A program made the translations under genes and the position numbers. From Hallella mizrahii (GTDB lineage Bacteria > Bacteroidota > Bacteroidia > Bacteroidales > Bacteroidaceae): a stretch of 64,000 bases of DNA. Below the pieces are notes generated by a model. It was not told the DNA's origin. It made no database searches and saw only the letters and a list, made by a program, of their open reading frames with translations. Positions 41,377-53,033 of this stretch are shown here, in pieces. How positions within the stretch are numbered: position 1 is the stretch's first letter; the number at the start of each line of letters is the position of its first letter. The stretch lies in the NCBI RefSeq assembly GCF_009695775.1, contig NZ_VUNG01000016.1, positions 1 through 64,000 on the forward strand, read 5' to 3'.

Positions 41377-43704
41377 ATGACAGCCAAAAAACTATTTACC
41401 TTGGCCGTAGCAGCTATCAACGTGCTCTGTGTCATGTCACAGCCACGGCTTCGTGCCGACAATGTCGACGAAGTGTTGCAGGCCATGACACTGGATGAGA
41501 AATGCCATTTGCTGCTCGGCTGCGGAATGCATTTCAATGATGACGCGAAGTTCCCGGGAACGGCGGGCAGTAGCTATGCCGTCCCCAGACTGGGTATCCC
41601 CTCGATCTACTGTGCCGACGGCCAGCAAGGATTGCGTATGAGCGCCACGCGCCCATGGGATCACCGTGACTATTTGACTACTGATTTCCCGGCTTCCATG
41701 ACCGTGGCCTCCACGTGGGATTGTGAGGCTGCCTACGCTGTGGGTAAAGCTATCGGCAACGAGGTGAAGGAGTATGGACTGGACTGGATACTTGCTCCTT
41801 CCATGAATCTGATGCGCTCGCCGCTGTGTGGCCGCAACCATGAGTATTATTCCGAGGATCCACTGCTCTCCGGAATGATTGCCGCGGGATATGTACAAGG
41901 TGTGCAGAGCGAGGGCGTGGCTGCCACACCTAAGCATTTTGTAGCCAACAACCAGGAGACCAACCGCAACAATAACGATGCCCGTGTCTCTCAGCGTGCT
42001 TTGCGCGAGCTCTATCTTCGGGCTTTCGAGGTGGTGGTGAAGAAAGGACAGCCCTGGACGATCATGACATCCTACAATAAGCTTAATGGTACCTATACCC
42101 TTGAGAACAGCGAGCTGCTGAATACGGTGGTGCGTAAGGAGTGGGGATGGAAGGGCATGTTTGTCTCTGACTGGAATGCTGGTCAGAATCCGGTGCTCTC
42201 CATGAAGGCAGGCAATGATATGCTTCAGCCCGGACAGGACCGGCAATACAAGGCTATTTACGAGGCTGTGGAGAGTGGACGGCTGCCGATGGCGGTGCTT
42301 GATGCCAACGTGCGTCGCGTGCTCCGGCTTATTGTGAAGACACACAGCTTTGCACAATATCCCTATCAGAGCCAGCCCGACTTGCAGCAGCATGCTGATG
42401 TGGTGCGACGCGTGGCCGCCGACGGCATGGTACTGTTGAAAAACAACCATGAGACTTTGCCGCTCTCTCAAGGCAGGATAGCCCTCTTTGGCAATACCAG
42501 CTACGAGCTGATCTCCGGAGGCTCAGGCTTTGGAGGCATGTCTACCGGCCACTATACCGTATCACTGGTCGAAGGTTTGCGCGCTGCAGGGTTCACGGTC
42601 AATGAACAATTGCTCAAGACCTATAGCCAGTATCTGCGTCAGGCCAATGCCCAACTCTTCCCCCATGGCAAGCCCGCCTTTACCCTTGCACCGCCGGCGC
42701 GCCCCGAAGAGATGAAGCTCAGCGACTCGTTGCTCACTCAGTCGGCTCGGGATGCCGATGTCGCAGTGTTCACTATCGGACGTAAGAGCGGCGAAGCTAC
42801 CGACCGGCCTAAAACCGACTTCTATCTCACTGCGGCAGAAAAGGAGAGTCTGCATCTGCTGTCACAGAGCTTCCACAAAGCTGGCAAGAAGGTGGTGGTA
42901 CTGCTTGACATCTGTAGTCCTGTGGATGTGACGTCTTGGCAGGACGATGCCGATGCCATCCTTTGCACCTGGCAAGGCGGTCAGGAGATGGGCTTTGCCG
43001 TGGCAGATGTCCTTTCGGGCAAGGTCAACCCGTCGGGCAAACTGTCCATGACTTTTGAACGTAGCTATGGAGATGCTTATGCCGACCGAAACTTCCCCTC
43101 AGAGGTTGACGACAAGACACTCGGCAGCATGTTTATGTGGGGAAACAATGATCAGCAGGCTCAGCCGCGTGAGCTACAGAAGGATATCGACTTCACCAAC
43201 TATGATGAAGACATCTATGTGGGCTATCGCTATTTCGACTCTTTCGGCAAGCCGGTGGCCTATCCTTTTGGCTATGGACTCAGCTACACGACCTTTGACT
43301 ACAGCGACATGAAGGTGAAAAAAGAGGGAGGAAACTACAGTGTGGCTGTGACCGTAGAGAACACGGGCAAGCGCCCCGGACGCAATGTGGTGGAGCTCTT
43401 CGTTGCTGCTCCTGACAGCCGAAGACTCAACAAACCTGAGAAAGAATTACGTGCCTTCGCCAAGACACGGCTGCTTGCTCCCGGAGAGAGACAGACGGTG
43501 GAAATGACCGTCACGGCAGCTGATCTTGCCTCTTTCAATGAGAAAAAGAGTGCGTGGGTGACAGATGCTGGGGTATATCGTTTTCTCGTTTGCTCTTCCG
43601 CAGAGAAGGTAGAGGCCCAGGCAAATGTACGTGTAGATAAATATGTGGCTAAGGTTCACAATGTGTTGAAACCAAAGGTAAGACTGGATCTGCTGCACCG
43701 ATAG
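41377..43704 (+). CDS. Glycoside hydrolase family 3 enzyme (PUL 2, first)
   Basis: 775 aa from the ATG at 41377, which begins the signal peptide (TAKKLFTLAVAAINVLCVMSQ); an upstream ATG at 41320 is less likely. GH3 N-terminal barrel with nucleophile Asp265 (MFVSDWNAGQNP), KHFVANNQETNRN substrate-binding loop, C-terminal alpha/beta sandwich (VLLKNNHETLPLSQGRIALFGNTSYELISGGSGFGG) and a fibronectin-III-like tail. Removes terminal beta-glucose or beta-xylose residues from oligosaccharides, presumably in the periplasm. Own terminator downstream, so it can be regulated apart from susC. Confidence 0.93.
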   Translation: MTAKKLFTLAVAAINVLCVMSQPRLRADNVDEVLQAMTLDEKCHLLLGCGMHFNDDAKFPGTAGSSYAVPRLGIPSIYCADGQQGLRMSATRPWDHRDYLTTDFPASMTVASTWDCEAAYAVGKAIGNEVKEYGLDWILAPSMNLMRSPLCGRNHEYYSEDPLLSGMIAAGYVQGVQSEGVAATPKHFVANNQETNRNNNDARVSQRALRELYLRAFEVVVKKGQPWTIMTSYNKLNGTYTLENSELLNTVVRKEWGWKGMFVSDWNAGQNPVLSMKAGNDMLQPGQDRQYKAIYEAVESGRLPMAVLDANVRRVLRLIVKTHSFAQYPYQSQPDLQQHADVVRRVAADGMVLLKNNHETLPLSQGRIALFGNTSYELISGGSGFGGMSTGHYTVSLVEGLRAAGFTVNEQLLKTYSQYLRQANAQLFPHGKPAFTLAPPARPEEMKLSDSLLTQSARDADVAVFTIGRKSGEATDRPKTDFYLTAAEKESLHLLSQSFHKAGKKVVVLLDICSPVDVTSWQDDADAILCTWQGGQEMGFAVADVLSGKVNPSGKLSMTFERSYGDAYADRNFPSEVDDKTLGSMFMWGNNDQQAQPRELQKDIDFTNYDEDIYVGYRYFDSFGKPVAYPFGYGLSYTTFDYSDMKVKKEGGNYSVAVTVENTGKRPGRNVVELFVAAPDSRRLNKPEKELRAFAKTRLLAPGERQTVEMTVTAADLASFNEKKSAWVTDAGVYRFLVCSSAEKVEAQANVRVDKYVAKVHNVLKPKVRLDLLHR

Positions 43705-43728
43705 CAGCTGGATATGAACCTAAAAAGA

Positions 43729-43763
43729 GAGCCGACGCAACTGAAAAACAGTTGTGCCGGCTC
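43729..43763 (+). terminator. Hairpin after first GH3 gene
   Basis: 15-bp stem with one mismatch and one G-U pair (43729-43743 and 43749-43763), AAAAA loop. Only a weak T-tail follows. Probably terminates or attenuates between GH3 and susC. Confidence 0.6.
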
Positions 43764-43859
43764 TGTTCATTATGTTTGGGATAGCTATTTGAACATATAA
43801 ATAAACTTTGGGACTGGCAAATTTCACTTTTGAACAAACGTGTAAATCTTTAAAACCTA

Positions 43860-43895
43860 TTTGAAAAAGACATATTCCTCTTTTCGCTAATTTTG
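43860..43895 (+). promoter_or_regulatory. Putative promoter of PUL 2 susC
   Basis: TAATTTTG -7 (43888-43895) with a TTTG at 43860-43863, but the spacing of 24 bp is longer than optimal. About 33 bp upstream of the susC ATG. Confidence 0.4.
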
Positions 43896-43927
43896 CGACA
43901 GTTTTTAAACCCTATAACTAAAATCTT

Positions 43928-46900
43928 ATGAGAATCAACTTACAGAAAAAACGCATCTTGGCAATGGCCATCTTGCTGGCATCCTGTGGGCTTCCGTCGT
44001 TGGCACAGGAACTGTTGCGTGTCAATGGTGTAGTGGTCGACAAAGATGCTAACCCCATGATTGGCGTCACGGTTCGTCCGGAAGGAACCTCTACCGGTAC
44101 GGTCACTGATCTTGATGGTCACTTCTCCATTCAAGTCAAGCGTGGTGCCAAACTCTCCTTTTCTTATTTAGGCTATCGCAGTGCTGTCGCCACAGCAACG
44201 TCGAATATGAAGGTGCTGATGCAGGAAGACAGTAAGGTACTCGATGATGTAGTTGTCGTCGGCTATGGCGTGCAGCGCAAAAGCTCTGTCACCGGAGCCA
44301 TCTCGCAAGTCAAGGCTGAGGATATGGAGCACCGCACGATCACCGATGCCAATCAGGCCTTGCAAGGCAAGACTTCCGGTGTGCAGGTCATCACCACTTC
44401 TGCAGCGCCGGGCAGCACGCCCACAGTGCGCATCCGTGGCTACTCTTCTAATGTCAGTTCAAGTCCGCTCTACGTCGTTGATGGCGTGCGCACGACCAAT
44501 ATCAGTGGTATTGATCCTAACGACATTGCCTCCATGGAGATCCTCAAAGATGCCGCCTCGGCAGCTATCTACGGTGCTGAGGCTGGAAATGGTGTCGTGC
44601 TGATCACAACGAAGAAAGGTACTACGGGCAGCGGTAAGATCTCCTACGACTTTCAGTACGCATCGCAGTCGGTCAACCATGTGCCAAAGGTGCTCAATGC
44701 TGAGGAATATATCAACTATATGAGTGAGGCCGGTGCCTTCACCAAAGACTACATGCTCAAGAACTGGGACGGCGTGACCGACACGGACTGGGCCAAGGAA
44801 GCTTTTGAGAACGGCGAGATGATGAAGCACAATCTGGCATTCCAAGGCGGAAACAAAGACGGCAACTACTATCTCTCACTGTCCTATCTCAATAACGACG
44901 GTATTGTCAAGGGCGACCGTGACAGCTATACCCGACTGACGGCGACGATCAATGCGGAATACAGAATCAAGAAGTGGCTTAAGGTGGGCACGACCAACCA
45001 AATCGAGAAATACAATACCCGCGCTGTTTCTGAGGGTAGCGAGTATGGTTCTGTGCTGACAGCAGTGATGACCATGGATCCGCTGACCCCTGTCTATTAC
45101 AGTCCCGACAACTTACCTGATTTCCTTGCGCAGGCACAAGCCAACGGACGTACACTGCTGCGCGACAAGAACGGTGACTATTATGGTGTGTCACGCTTCT
45201 CCAATGGTGAGCAATACAATCCGCTGATCATGAGCCAGAACAATGCCAACAAGGCTTCGGGCTACAATGTCAATGGATCGATCTATGCCGACTTCACTCC
45301 GCTCAATGGTCTGACGCTCACCTCGCGCTTTGGCTACCGTCTTGCTGGCACGCGCAATCGCACGGTCTCACTGCCTTTCTACGGAAATGCCACGCAAAAC
45401 CGCGATTTTGTGGACATGGGCAGCACGTCCTCGACCAGTATCTATTACCAATGGGAGAACTTCGCCAACTATATGAGGACGTTCGGAGGACACACCCTTA
45501 CGGCGATGCTGGGTATGAGCTATCAGGAGTCTTCATATGACTACGTGAGTGGTACGCTTAATGCCAATGGAGAACATTCTGTGTCGAAAAACGATCCGCT
45601 CTTCTACTATCTCCACTACAAAACAGCATCGGCTACGCAGGTCGTCGACGGTGAGACGACACGTGGTTCCAAACTTTCATATTTCGGACGTGTGGGCTAT
45701 AATTATCGCAATCGTTACTATGCTCAGTTCTCCTTGCGTGCCGATGCCGCTGACCTGAGCAAATTGCCAAAGAACAAACGATGGGGTTACTTCCCCGCAG
45801 TTTCCTTGGGATGGACTATGTCGGAAGAGAACTTCTTCCAGCCGTTGCGCAAGGTCATTGACAGTGCCAAGCTGCGTGCCAGCTGGGGACAGAACGGCTC
45901 ACTTTCCGCTCTTGGCAACTATAGCTATGGCACTGACATGGCACAAGGCGGTATCTATGCTTTTGCGCCGGGATTGGTCTACACCAAGGCTGTGGCTCCC
46001 TCTACAATGGGCAATGACGATCTGAAGTGGGAAACCTCTGAACAGTTTGACTTGGGTCTTGACCTCTACGCGTTTAACTCCCGACTGAATTTCAGCGTTG
46101 ACTATTTCAATAAGAATACTAAGGACCTCCTGATCTGGAACACTACGCCTTCTCTGGAGATCGGCGGCGCTACCTCACCGATCAATGCAGGTAAAGTGCG
46201 CAACCGAGGATTTGAATTTGAACTGGGATGGAGAGACCATATACATGATTTCCAATATAGCGTGCGTGGCAACCTCTCTACGCTGAGCAACAAGGTGACC
46301 TACATCGATCCGTCAATCACCCGACTCACCGGCGCGAAGTTCCATACCTATGACATCACCTTCTTTGAGCAGGGCTATCCTGTCTACTACTTCCGTGGCT
46401 ATAAGTTCAAAGGTGTTGACCCCCAGACCGGTGATCCACAATTCTATGATCTCGACGGCGACAATCAGATCACGGAGAATGACCTGACCAATATCGGTGA
46501 CGGCATTCCATCGATTACCTATGGCATCACGCTCACCGCTGCCTACAAGGGTTTTGACTTCACGCTCTTTGGTACAGGTGCACAGGGTAATGACGTGTTC
46601 TGCTGTATCAACCGTCCCGACATGCTCGCTTGGAACAAGATGAAGGATTATCTCTATGACGACCGCTGGACTCCCGATCATACCAATGCCTCTGTGCCGC
46701 GGGCCGGAGCCAACAACATGGACAAGTATTCCGTTTCAGATGCCATGGTCAAAGATGGCTCTTATTTTAAGATCAAGCAAATACAGCTCGGCTACACCCT
46801 GCCAAAGACTTTGCTGAATAAGACTTTCATCAGTAACTTGAGGATCTACGCTTCTCTTGATGACTTCTTCACCTTCACCTCTTATAAAGGCTTTGACCCG

Positions 46901-46996
46901 GAGGCTTCGACCAGTGCTACTTCCGGCATGGGTGTGGACAAAGGTGCATATCCCACATCGAAGAAGGTCGTTGTCGGTGCTACCATCGAGTTCTAA
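43928..46996 (+). CDS. SusC/RagA TonB-linked outer-membrane transporter (PUL 2)
   Basis: 1022 aa. Signal peptide (about 8-26, ending SLAQ), carboxypeptidase-regulatory-like domain (LRVNGVVVDKDANPMIGVTV, about 30-105), plug (LDDVVVVGYGVQRK, LYVVDGVRTTNISGIDPNDI, SMEILKDAASAAIYGAEAGNG), then the barrel ending VVVGATIEF. Imports the PUL 2 glycan fragments with SusD. First gene of susC-susD-CE1-GH3. Confidence 0.96.
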   Translation: MRINLQKKRILAMAILLASCGLPSLAQELLRVNGVVVDKDANPMIGVTVRPEGTSTGTVTDLDGHFSIQVKRGAKLSFSYLGYRSAVATATSNMKVLMQEDSKVLDDVVVVGYGVQRKSSVTGAISQVKAEDMEHRTITDANQALQGKTSGVQVITTSAAPGSTPTVRIRGYSSNVSSSPLYVVDGVRTTNISGIDPNDIASMEILKDAASAAIYGAEAGNGVVLITTKKGTTGSGKISYDFQYASQSVNHVPKVLNAEEYINYMSEAGAFTKDYMLKNWDGVTDTDWAKEAFENGEMMKHNLAFQGGNKDGNYYLSLSYLNNDGIVKGDRDSYTRLTATINAEYRIKKWLKVGTTNQIEKYNTRAVSEGSEYGSVLTAVMTMDPLTPVYYSPDNLPDFLAQAQANGRTLLRDKNGDYYGVSRFSNGEQYNPLIMSQNNANKASGYNVNGSIYADFTPLNGLTLTSRFGYRLAGTRNRTVSLPFYGNATQNRDFVDMGSTSSTSIYYQWENFANYMRTFGGHTLTAMLGMSYQESSYDYVSGTLNANGEHSVSKNDPLFYYLHYKTASATQVVDGETTRGSKLSYFGRVGYNYRNRYYAQFSLRADAADLSKLPKNKRWGYFPAVSLGWTMSEENFFQPLRKVIDSAKLRASWGQNGSLSALGNYSYGTDMAQGGIYAFAPGLVYTKAVAPSTMGNDDLKWETSEQFDLGLDLYAFNSRLNFSVDYFNKNTKDLLIWNTTPSLEIGGATSPINAGKVRNRGFEFELGWRDHIHDFQYSVRGNLSTLSNKVTYIDPSITRLTGAKFHTYDITFFEQGYPVYYFRGYKFKGVDPQTGDPQFYDLDGDNQITENDLTNIGDGIPSITYGITLTAAYKGFDFTLFGTGAQGNDVFCCINRPDMLAWNKMKDYLYDDRWTPDHTNASVPRAGANNMDKYSVSDAMVKDGSYFKIKQIQLGYTLPKTLLNKTFISNLRIYASLDDFFTFTSYKGFDPEASTSATSGMGVDKGAYPTSKKVVVGATIEF

Positions 46997-47046
46997 CCCT
47001 ACGTGAATATGCATGAATAAACCTTCTAACTAAAAAGAACACAACA

Positions 47047-48609
47047 ATGAAAAAGAATATATTCTATAGCCTGATGCTCCTGCTCGTGGCCTTTGTGAGT
47101 GGATGCTCTGATCGTCTCGATATTCCCAAGAACGGCAACATGGGCGGTATAGACGATTTCTATCAGACCGACCAGGAAGTCGACGAGGCCTTGGCCACGC
47201 TCTATGTGAGCCTGAAGTCCAACTACTATAACTGGTGGTTTGTCAAGAACTCTCTCTCCGATGATGCTTGGGTTGGTGGAGGGTCACGTGGTGACAATGG
47301 TGAGATGGAAAAGCTCAACGAGTATCGTTTCGGTGCCGATGAAAGTATGATCCAAGCTTTGTATAGCGGGCTCTATACCAACATCTATAATGCCAACCTC
47401 ATCATTGACAAGACGGATCCTAATACCAACGAAAAGAAACGTTGCGTGGCTGAGGCTAAGTTCTGGAGAGCTTTCTGCCATTTCGAGCTCGTCACACTGT
47501 GGGGCACGGCACCCGTTGTCGATCATCTGCTGCTGCCCAACGAATACCGCCCGGGCAACAGCACACCGGAACAGTTGTGGGCATGTGTGGAAAAGGATCT
47601 GAGTGAGGCCATCAGCAGTGATGCGCTACCGTCGAAGACTGACGCGAATGACCAGGCAACCACCATTCGTGTCACGAAGGAAGTCGCTGAGGCAATGCTG
47701 GGTAAGGCTTATCTCTTCCAAAAGAAATATGCTGAGGCCGCTGATATGCTCAACAGGGTGGTGAACAGTGGAAAGTATCAACTCTATCAGGGTGACTATG
47801 GCAAGATCGTGCATGCGGCTACCAACAACTGCTGTGAGTCGATGCTTGAGATTCAGATGCGCAATGACCCTAGCCAGCAATGGTCGCAACTGACCATGCA
47901 GTTCCTGATGATTGGCTGGCGTACCGATCATCTTATTCTTACCGGTAAGGCCGCCTCTGAGATTGCTACTGGTACCTACGGCTTTATGAATCCTCGCAAA
48001 GAGGTCTATGATGCCTTTGTCGCTGACGAGGGTAAGGACGGATACCGACTCAACAACACCATCCGTACCTATCAGCAGATGCAGGATTATGGCGTGACAT
48101 TGCAGGCCGGTGCTTCTTATTATGGCAATGAGGGCTATTTCAACTGGAAGAACCGAGCACTCAAAGAGGACTGCATCACTGATGCTTCCTACTTCCAGGC
48201 TTTGCAATACATCGACTTGCGCATCATGCGCTATGCCGAGGTGCTCTTGCTGGCTGCTGAGGCTAATCTGCAGAATGGAAATGCAGAGGAGGCTCTCAAA
48301 GACATCAATCTGATTCGCTCACGTGCTCGTCTCACTCCGCTGACTACTGTCACACTCGACAACATCAAAACGGAGAAGCGGCTGGAGCTTTGGCTTGAAT
48401 GCACACGCTATCAAGACCTTGTCAGATGGGGCGATGCAATGAAGGTATTGGGCAAACAAGGTGAGCAGATTCCTTCCTTGACGGCTAAGGGAGTCAGCTG
48501 GGACTTTAAGAACACAGACTATGGCTTCAAGGAGAAAAACATGCTTCTGCCAATTCCTTTAAAGGAGAAAGAACTGAATCCAAATATCAAGCAAAACGTC
48601 AATTGGTAA
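47047..48609 (+). CDS. SusD/RagB-family glycan-binding lipoprotein (PUL 2)
   Basis: 520 aa. Lipobox VAFVSGC with lipidated Cys20. Typical SusD features: NLIIDKTDPNTNEKKRCVAEAKFWRAFCHFELVTLWG (TPR region) and KTEKRLELWLECTRYQDLVRWGDA near the C-terminus. Cell-surface partner of the preceding SusC, 50 nt downstream. Ligand not determined. Confidence 0.95.
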   Translation: MKKNIFYSLMLLLVAFVSGCSDRLDIPKNGNMGGIDDFYQTDQEVDEALATLYVSLKSNYYNWWFVKNSLSDDAWVGGGSRGDNGEMEKLNEYRFGADESMIQALYSGLYTNIYNANLIIDKTDPNTNEKKRCVAEAKFWRAFCHFELVTLWGTAPVVDHLLLPNEYRPGNSTPEQLWACVEKDLSEAISSDALPSKTDANDQATTIRVTKEVAEAMLGKAYLFQKKYAEAADMLNRVVNSGKYQLYQGDYGKIVHAATNNCCESMLEIQMRNDPSQQWSQLTMQFLMIGWRTDHLILTGKAASEIATGTYGFMNPRKEVYDAFVADEGKDGYRLNNTIRTYQQMQDYGVTLQAGASYYGNEGYFNWKNRALKEDCITDASYFQALQYIDLRIMRYAEVLLLAAEANLQNGNAEEALKDINLIRSRARLTPLTTVTLDNIKTEKRLELWLECTRYQDLVRWGDAMKVLGKQGEQIPSLTAKGVSWDFKNTDYGFKEKNMLLPIPLKEKELNPNIKQNVNW

Positions 48610-48645
48610 AATTTATAACATATAATCATCAAGAAATATTCCTAA

Positions 48646-49857
<1,212 letters not shown>

Positions 49858-49874
49858 GAGGGAAAGGTTCCTTC

Positions 49875-52253
49875 ATGAATAATTACGGTTCTATGAAAAT
49901 CAAAGCGTTGTTATTTTCTGCGCTCACGGCGTTCGCCTCACTGCCGGCGGCCGCACAGCCTGCGCCTCAATTGCGTGCCGATAATATAGATGCTGTCATT
50001 GCTGCTATGACTTTGGAAGAGAAAGCTAATCTTGTAGTCGGTGATGGTATGGGGGGCTTTTCTGCACGACCTGTAATAGGCTCTTCTTCAAGTATCGTGC
50101 CTGGAGCGGCCGGTACGACAAAGGCTATTCCACGTCTTGGTATCCCTTCTGTGGTGCTCAGCGACGGCCCTGCGGGATTGCGCATCAATGTCGACAGACC
50201 GTTTGATCACAATAAATACTATGCTACTCATTTCCCTATTGGCACGTCCTTGGCCAGCTCTTGGAATACGGCACTCGTCGAAGATGTCACTAAAGCTATG
50301 GGACAAGAAGTGAGAGAGTATGGTGTGGAGGTGTTGTTAGCTCCTGCTCTTTGTCTGCAACGCAATCCGCTGTGCGGCCGCAACTTTGAGTATTACTCCG
50401 AGGACCCGGTGCTCTCGGGCAATATAGCTGCTGCCTATGTCAATGGCATTCAGAGTCAGGGCGTCGGCACGTCTGTGAAGCACTTTGCTTTCAACAATCA
50501 AGAGACAATGCGTATGGGCAACGATGCCCGTGTCAGTCAGCGTGCGGCTCGTGAGCTCTATCTTAAGAACTTCCAGATATGCATTGAGAAGTCCCATCCT
50601 TGGACTATCATGTCGAGCTATAACCGTGTCAATGGTGTCATGACCTCTGAAAGTCACGATTTGCTGACAACCATCCTGCGTGATGAGTGGGGATACAAAG
50701 GCCTTGTGATGACAGATTGGTTTGGTGGTACCGATCCCGTGTGGCGCGGTGGGCATACCGATCGTGGTGCTAACATCTGGGCTGGCAACGACCTTATTGA
50801 ACCGGGGATGGACAAGGATGTGAAGGAGATTGTGGATGCGGTGAAGAGTGGTAAACTCGATGTGAAGTATCTCAATCAGTGTGTGCGTAATGTGCTCGAC
50901 CTGGTGGTGCGTACCAAGCGCTTTGCCGGTTATCACTATAGCAATCATCCTGATCTTGAAGCTCATGCCCAAGTAACCCGTCAGGCTGCTGCGGAAGGAA
51001 CTGTTCTGTTGAAGAACAATGGCACATTGCCGTTGACATCCGTGCGCAATGTTGCGCTTTATGGCAATGCCAGCTACAGTCTGATAGCAGGCGGTACAGG
51101 TTCTGGCAATGTCAATCGGGCTTATACAATTTCTCTTGTTGAGGGCTTGCGTAATGCTGGTTGTCATGTCGATGAAACCCTGACCAACCGCTATGCTGCC
51201 TATTTGGAAGAGTGGACACGCAAGCACGGTAAGCTCAACGCCAACGTACTTGAGGTTCCAAAACTTCCTGATGAGTTGGAGGCTGAGGTCACCAGTGAGG
51301 AGGTGAGCAACAACGATGTGGCAATCATCACCTTGAGTCGTATTTCGGGAGAAGGACAAGACCGCACGGCAGAGAACTATAACCTCAGTACTCAGGAAAG
51401 GGAGCTGCTGCATCGCGTCTGCGCGGCTTATCACCAGGCTGGAAAGAAAGTGGTGGTGGTGCTCAATGTGGGCGGCGTCATGGAGACTGCCTCTTGGAAG
51501 GATCTGCCTGATGCCATTCTGTTACCATGGCAGTGTGGGCAGGAGATCGGCAACTCCATCGCTGACCTGCTCATGGGTAAGTCTACACCATCTGGTAAAC
51601 TGCCAATGACATGGCCGGTGAGTATCAATGATGATCCTTCAACAAAGAATTTCCCGTCTGATGTGAAGGATGAGTCTCTTGATCTGTCGAGTATGTTTAA
51701 GGATGCCTCAAAGATGGCACAAGTGAAAAACGTCGGTTACACCAACTATGAAGAAGGTATCTACGTGGGCTATCGCTATTACGATACGTTCAAGAAAGAG
51801 GTGTCCTATCCTTTCGGCTTTGGCTTAAGCTATACGACTTTCTCGTTTGGCAAACCGTATGTAAAGGATCAGGGAAAGAGCATCAGCCTGTCTGTGACGA
51901 TTACCAATACGGGTAAGCGCCCGGGTAAGGAAGTGGCGCAAGTCTATGTGACAGCACCAAAGGGTAAGGAAGACAAGCCCGCACAGGAACTCAAGGCTTT
52001 TGCAAAGACACGCACCTTGCAGCCCGGCGAGAGCCAGACGCTGGTGATGAATATCGACAAAATTGATTTGGCCAGCTTCTATGAGAGCAAGAGTGCTTGG
52101 GTCGTTGATCCGGGTGTTTACACTTTCCGAGTGGGTTCGTCAAGTCGTGATATAAAGGGAAATGCCACGTTGGCCGTTAAGAAACAAATAAAGAAGGTCC
52201 ACAACGTACTTAAACCGCAAGTGAAGCTTACTTCATTGAAACTTGGGCAATAA
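49875..52253 (+). CDS. Glycoside hydrolase family 3 enzyme (PUL 2, second)
   Basis: 792 aa (786 if the start is the ATG at 49893, which begins the signal peptide directly). AGGAGG lies 12 nt before the first ATG. GH3 nucleophile Asp281 in LVMTDWFGG, KHFAFNNQETMRMGNDARVS loop, C-terminal sandwich (VALYGNASYSLIAGGTGSGN) and fibronectin-III-like tail. A paralogue of the first GH3; both end with nearly the same KVHNVLKP(K/Q)V sequence. Probably the partner exo-glycosidase with a different linkage preference. Last gene of the PUL. Confidence 0.93.
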   Translation: MNNYGSMKIKALLFSALTAFASLPAAAQPAPQLRADNIDAVIAAMTLEEKANLVVGDGMGGFSARPVIGSSSSIVPGAAGTTKAIPRLGIPSVVLSDGPAGLRINVDRPFDHNKYYATHFPIGTSLASSWNTALVEDVTKAMGQEVREYGVEVLLAPALCLQRNPLCGRNFEYYSEDPVLSGNIAAAYVNGIQSQGVGTSVKHFAFNNQETMRMGNDARVSQRAARELYLKNFQICIEKSHPWTIMSSYNRVNGVMTSESHDLLTTILRDEWGYKGLVMTDWFGGTDPVWRGGHTDRGANIWAGNDLIEPGMDKDVKEIVDAVKSGKLDVKYLNQCVRNVLDLVVRTKRFAGYHYSNHPDLEAHAQVTRQAAAEGTVLLKNNGTLPLTSVRNVALYGNASYSLIAGGTGSGNVNRAYTISLVEGLRNAGCHVDETLTNRYAAYLEEWTRKHGKLNANVLEVPKLPDELEAEVTSEEVSNNDVAIITLSRISGEGQDRTAENYNLSTQERELLHRVCAAYHQAGKKVVVVLNVGGVMETASWKDLPDAILLPWQCGQEIGNSIADLLMGKSTPSGKLPMTWPVSINDDPSTKNFPSDVKDESLDLSSMFKDASKMAQVKNVGYTNYEEGIYVGYRYYDTFKKEVSYPFGFGLSYTTFSFGKPYVKDQGKSISLSVTITNTGKRPGKEVAQVYVTAPKGKEDKPAQELKAFAKTRTLQPGESQTLVMNIDKIDLASFYESKSAWVVDPGVYTFRVGSSSRDIKGNATLAVKKQIKKVHNVLKPQVKLTSLKLGQ

Positions 52254-52411
52254 GAAAAGGCTTATCCTTGCATTGAACTGAAAGCAAAATCGTTTGGGCT
52301 TGCTTATGTCTCCCCAGGGGAACATTAATAGTGAGAATTTAATTCCTTATGCCAAGTTGTTTCAACTCCTGATTACAACTGCTTTTTAGTTAACGCTCCG
52401 CTCTGCGGAAT

Positions 52412-52467
52412 AAAGAATATAACCGAATATCGAGAATATCTTATCTTGATGTTCGGTTATATTCTTT
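52412..52467. terminator. Long hairpin between convergent GH3 and yfcE-like genes
   Basis: Perfect 16-bp outer stem (52412-52427, AAAGAATATAACCGAA, with 52452-52467), extended inward by partial pairing. It ends the plus-strand PUL and the minus-strand operon. The right arm is then directly repeated (CGGTTATATTCTTTCT twice, 52454-52487), running into the yfcE stop codon. Confidence 0.75.
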
Positions 52468-52472
52468 CTCGG

Positions 52473-53015
52473 TTATATTCTTTCTTCTTTTAGCATCTTG
52501 CCGTCGAGGTTGTAAATGGCGACATGGTCTTTGTCCATCACGGCCATGGTGGGTTCGTTGCCACCCTTGGGAAAGGTGATGGAACCCGTGTTGCAGATGA
52601 GCGTGCCGTCGGCATTGTGCTCGAGCTGCCAGAGATGGGTATGACCGAAAAAGACGGTGTCGTAGTGGCCGACGGGCAGATGGTCGGGATTGTAGACGTG
52701 GCCGTGAGTGAGCAGGATGCGGCGGCCCTCGTCGACGAGCAGCACATAGTCGCTCATCATTGGGAAGCGGAGCAGCATCTGGTCGACCTCGGCATCGCAG
52801 TTGCCGCGTACGGCGACGATATCATCGGCCAGCGGGTTCAGTGCCGCGACGATGCCCTTGGTGTCGATGCCTTCGGGGATGCTGTTGCGCGGCCCATAGT
52901 TGAGGATGTCGCCGAGGATGAGGAGCATGTCGCACTGCTGTTGGCGGTAAAAGTCCAGTGCACGTTGCAGCCGGGGCAGACTGCCGTGGATGTCAGAGAT
53001 GATCAGATAGCGCAT
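52473..53015 (-). CDS. YfcE-type metallophosphoesterase
   Basis: 180 aa. Calcineurin-like phosphodiesterase motifs: Asp8 and His10 (SDIHG), Asp36 (LGDILNYG), Asn72 (RGNCD), His104/His106 (LTHGHVYN), His125/His127 (FGHTH). Two-metal phosphodiesterase of the YfcE/MJ0936 group. Third gene of a minus-strand operon with a sigma factor and a 79-aa protein. The last residues (KEERI) come from a directly repeated 16-18 bp sequence shared with the terminator. Substrate unknown. Confidence 0.93.
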   Translation of the reverse strand: MRYLIISDIHGSLPRLQRALDFYRQQQCDMLLILGDILNYGPRNSIPEGIDTKGIVAALNPLADDIVAVRGNCDAEVDQMLLRFPMMSDYVLLVDEGRRILLTHGHVYNPDHLPVGHYDTVFFGHTHLWQLEHNADGTLICNTGSITFPKGGNEPTMAVMDKDHVAIYNLDGKMLKEERI

Positions 53016-53033
53016 GGTGATGTCGGCGGTGTG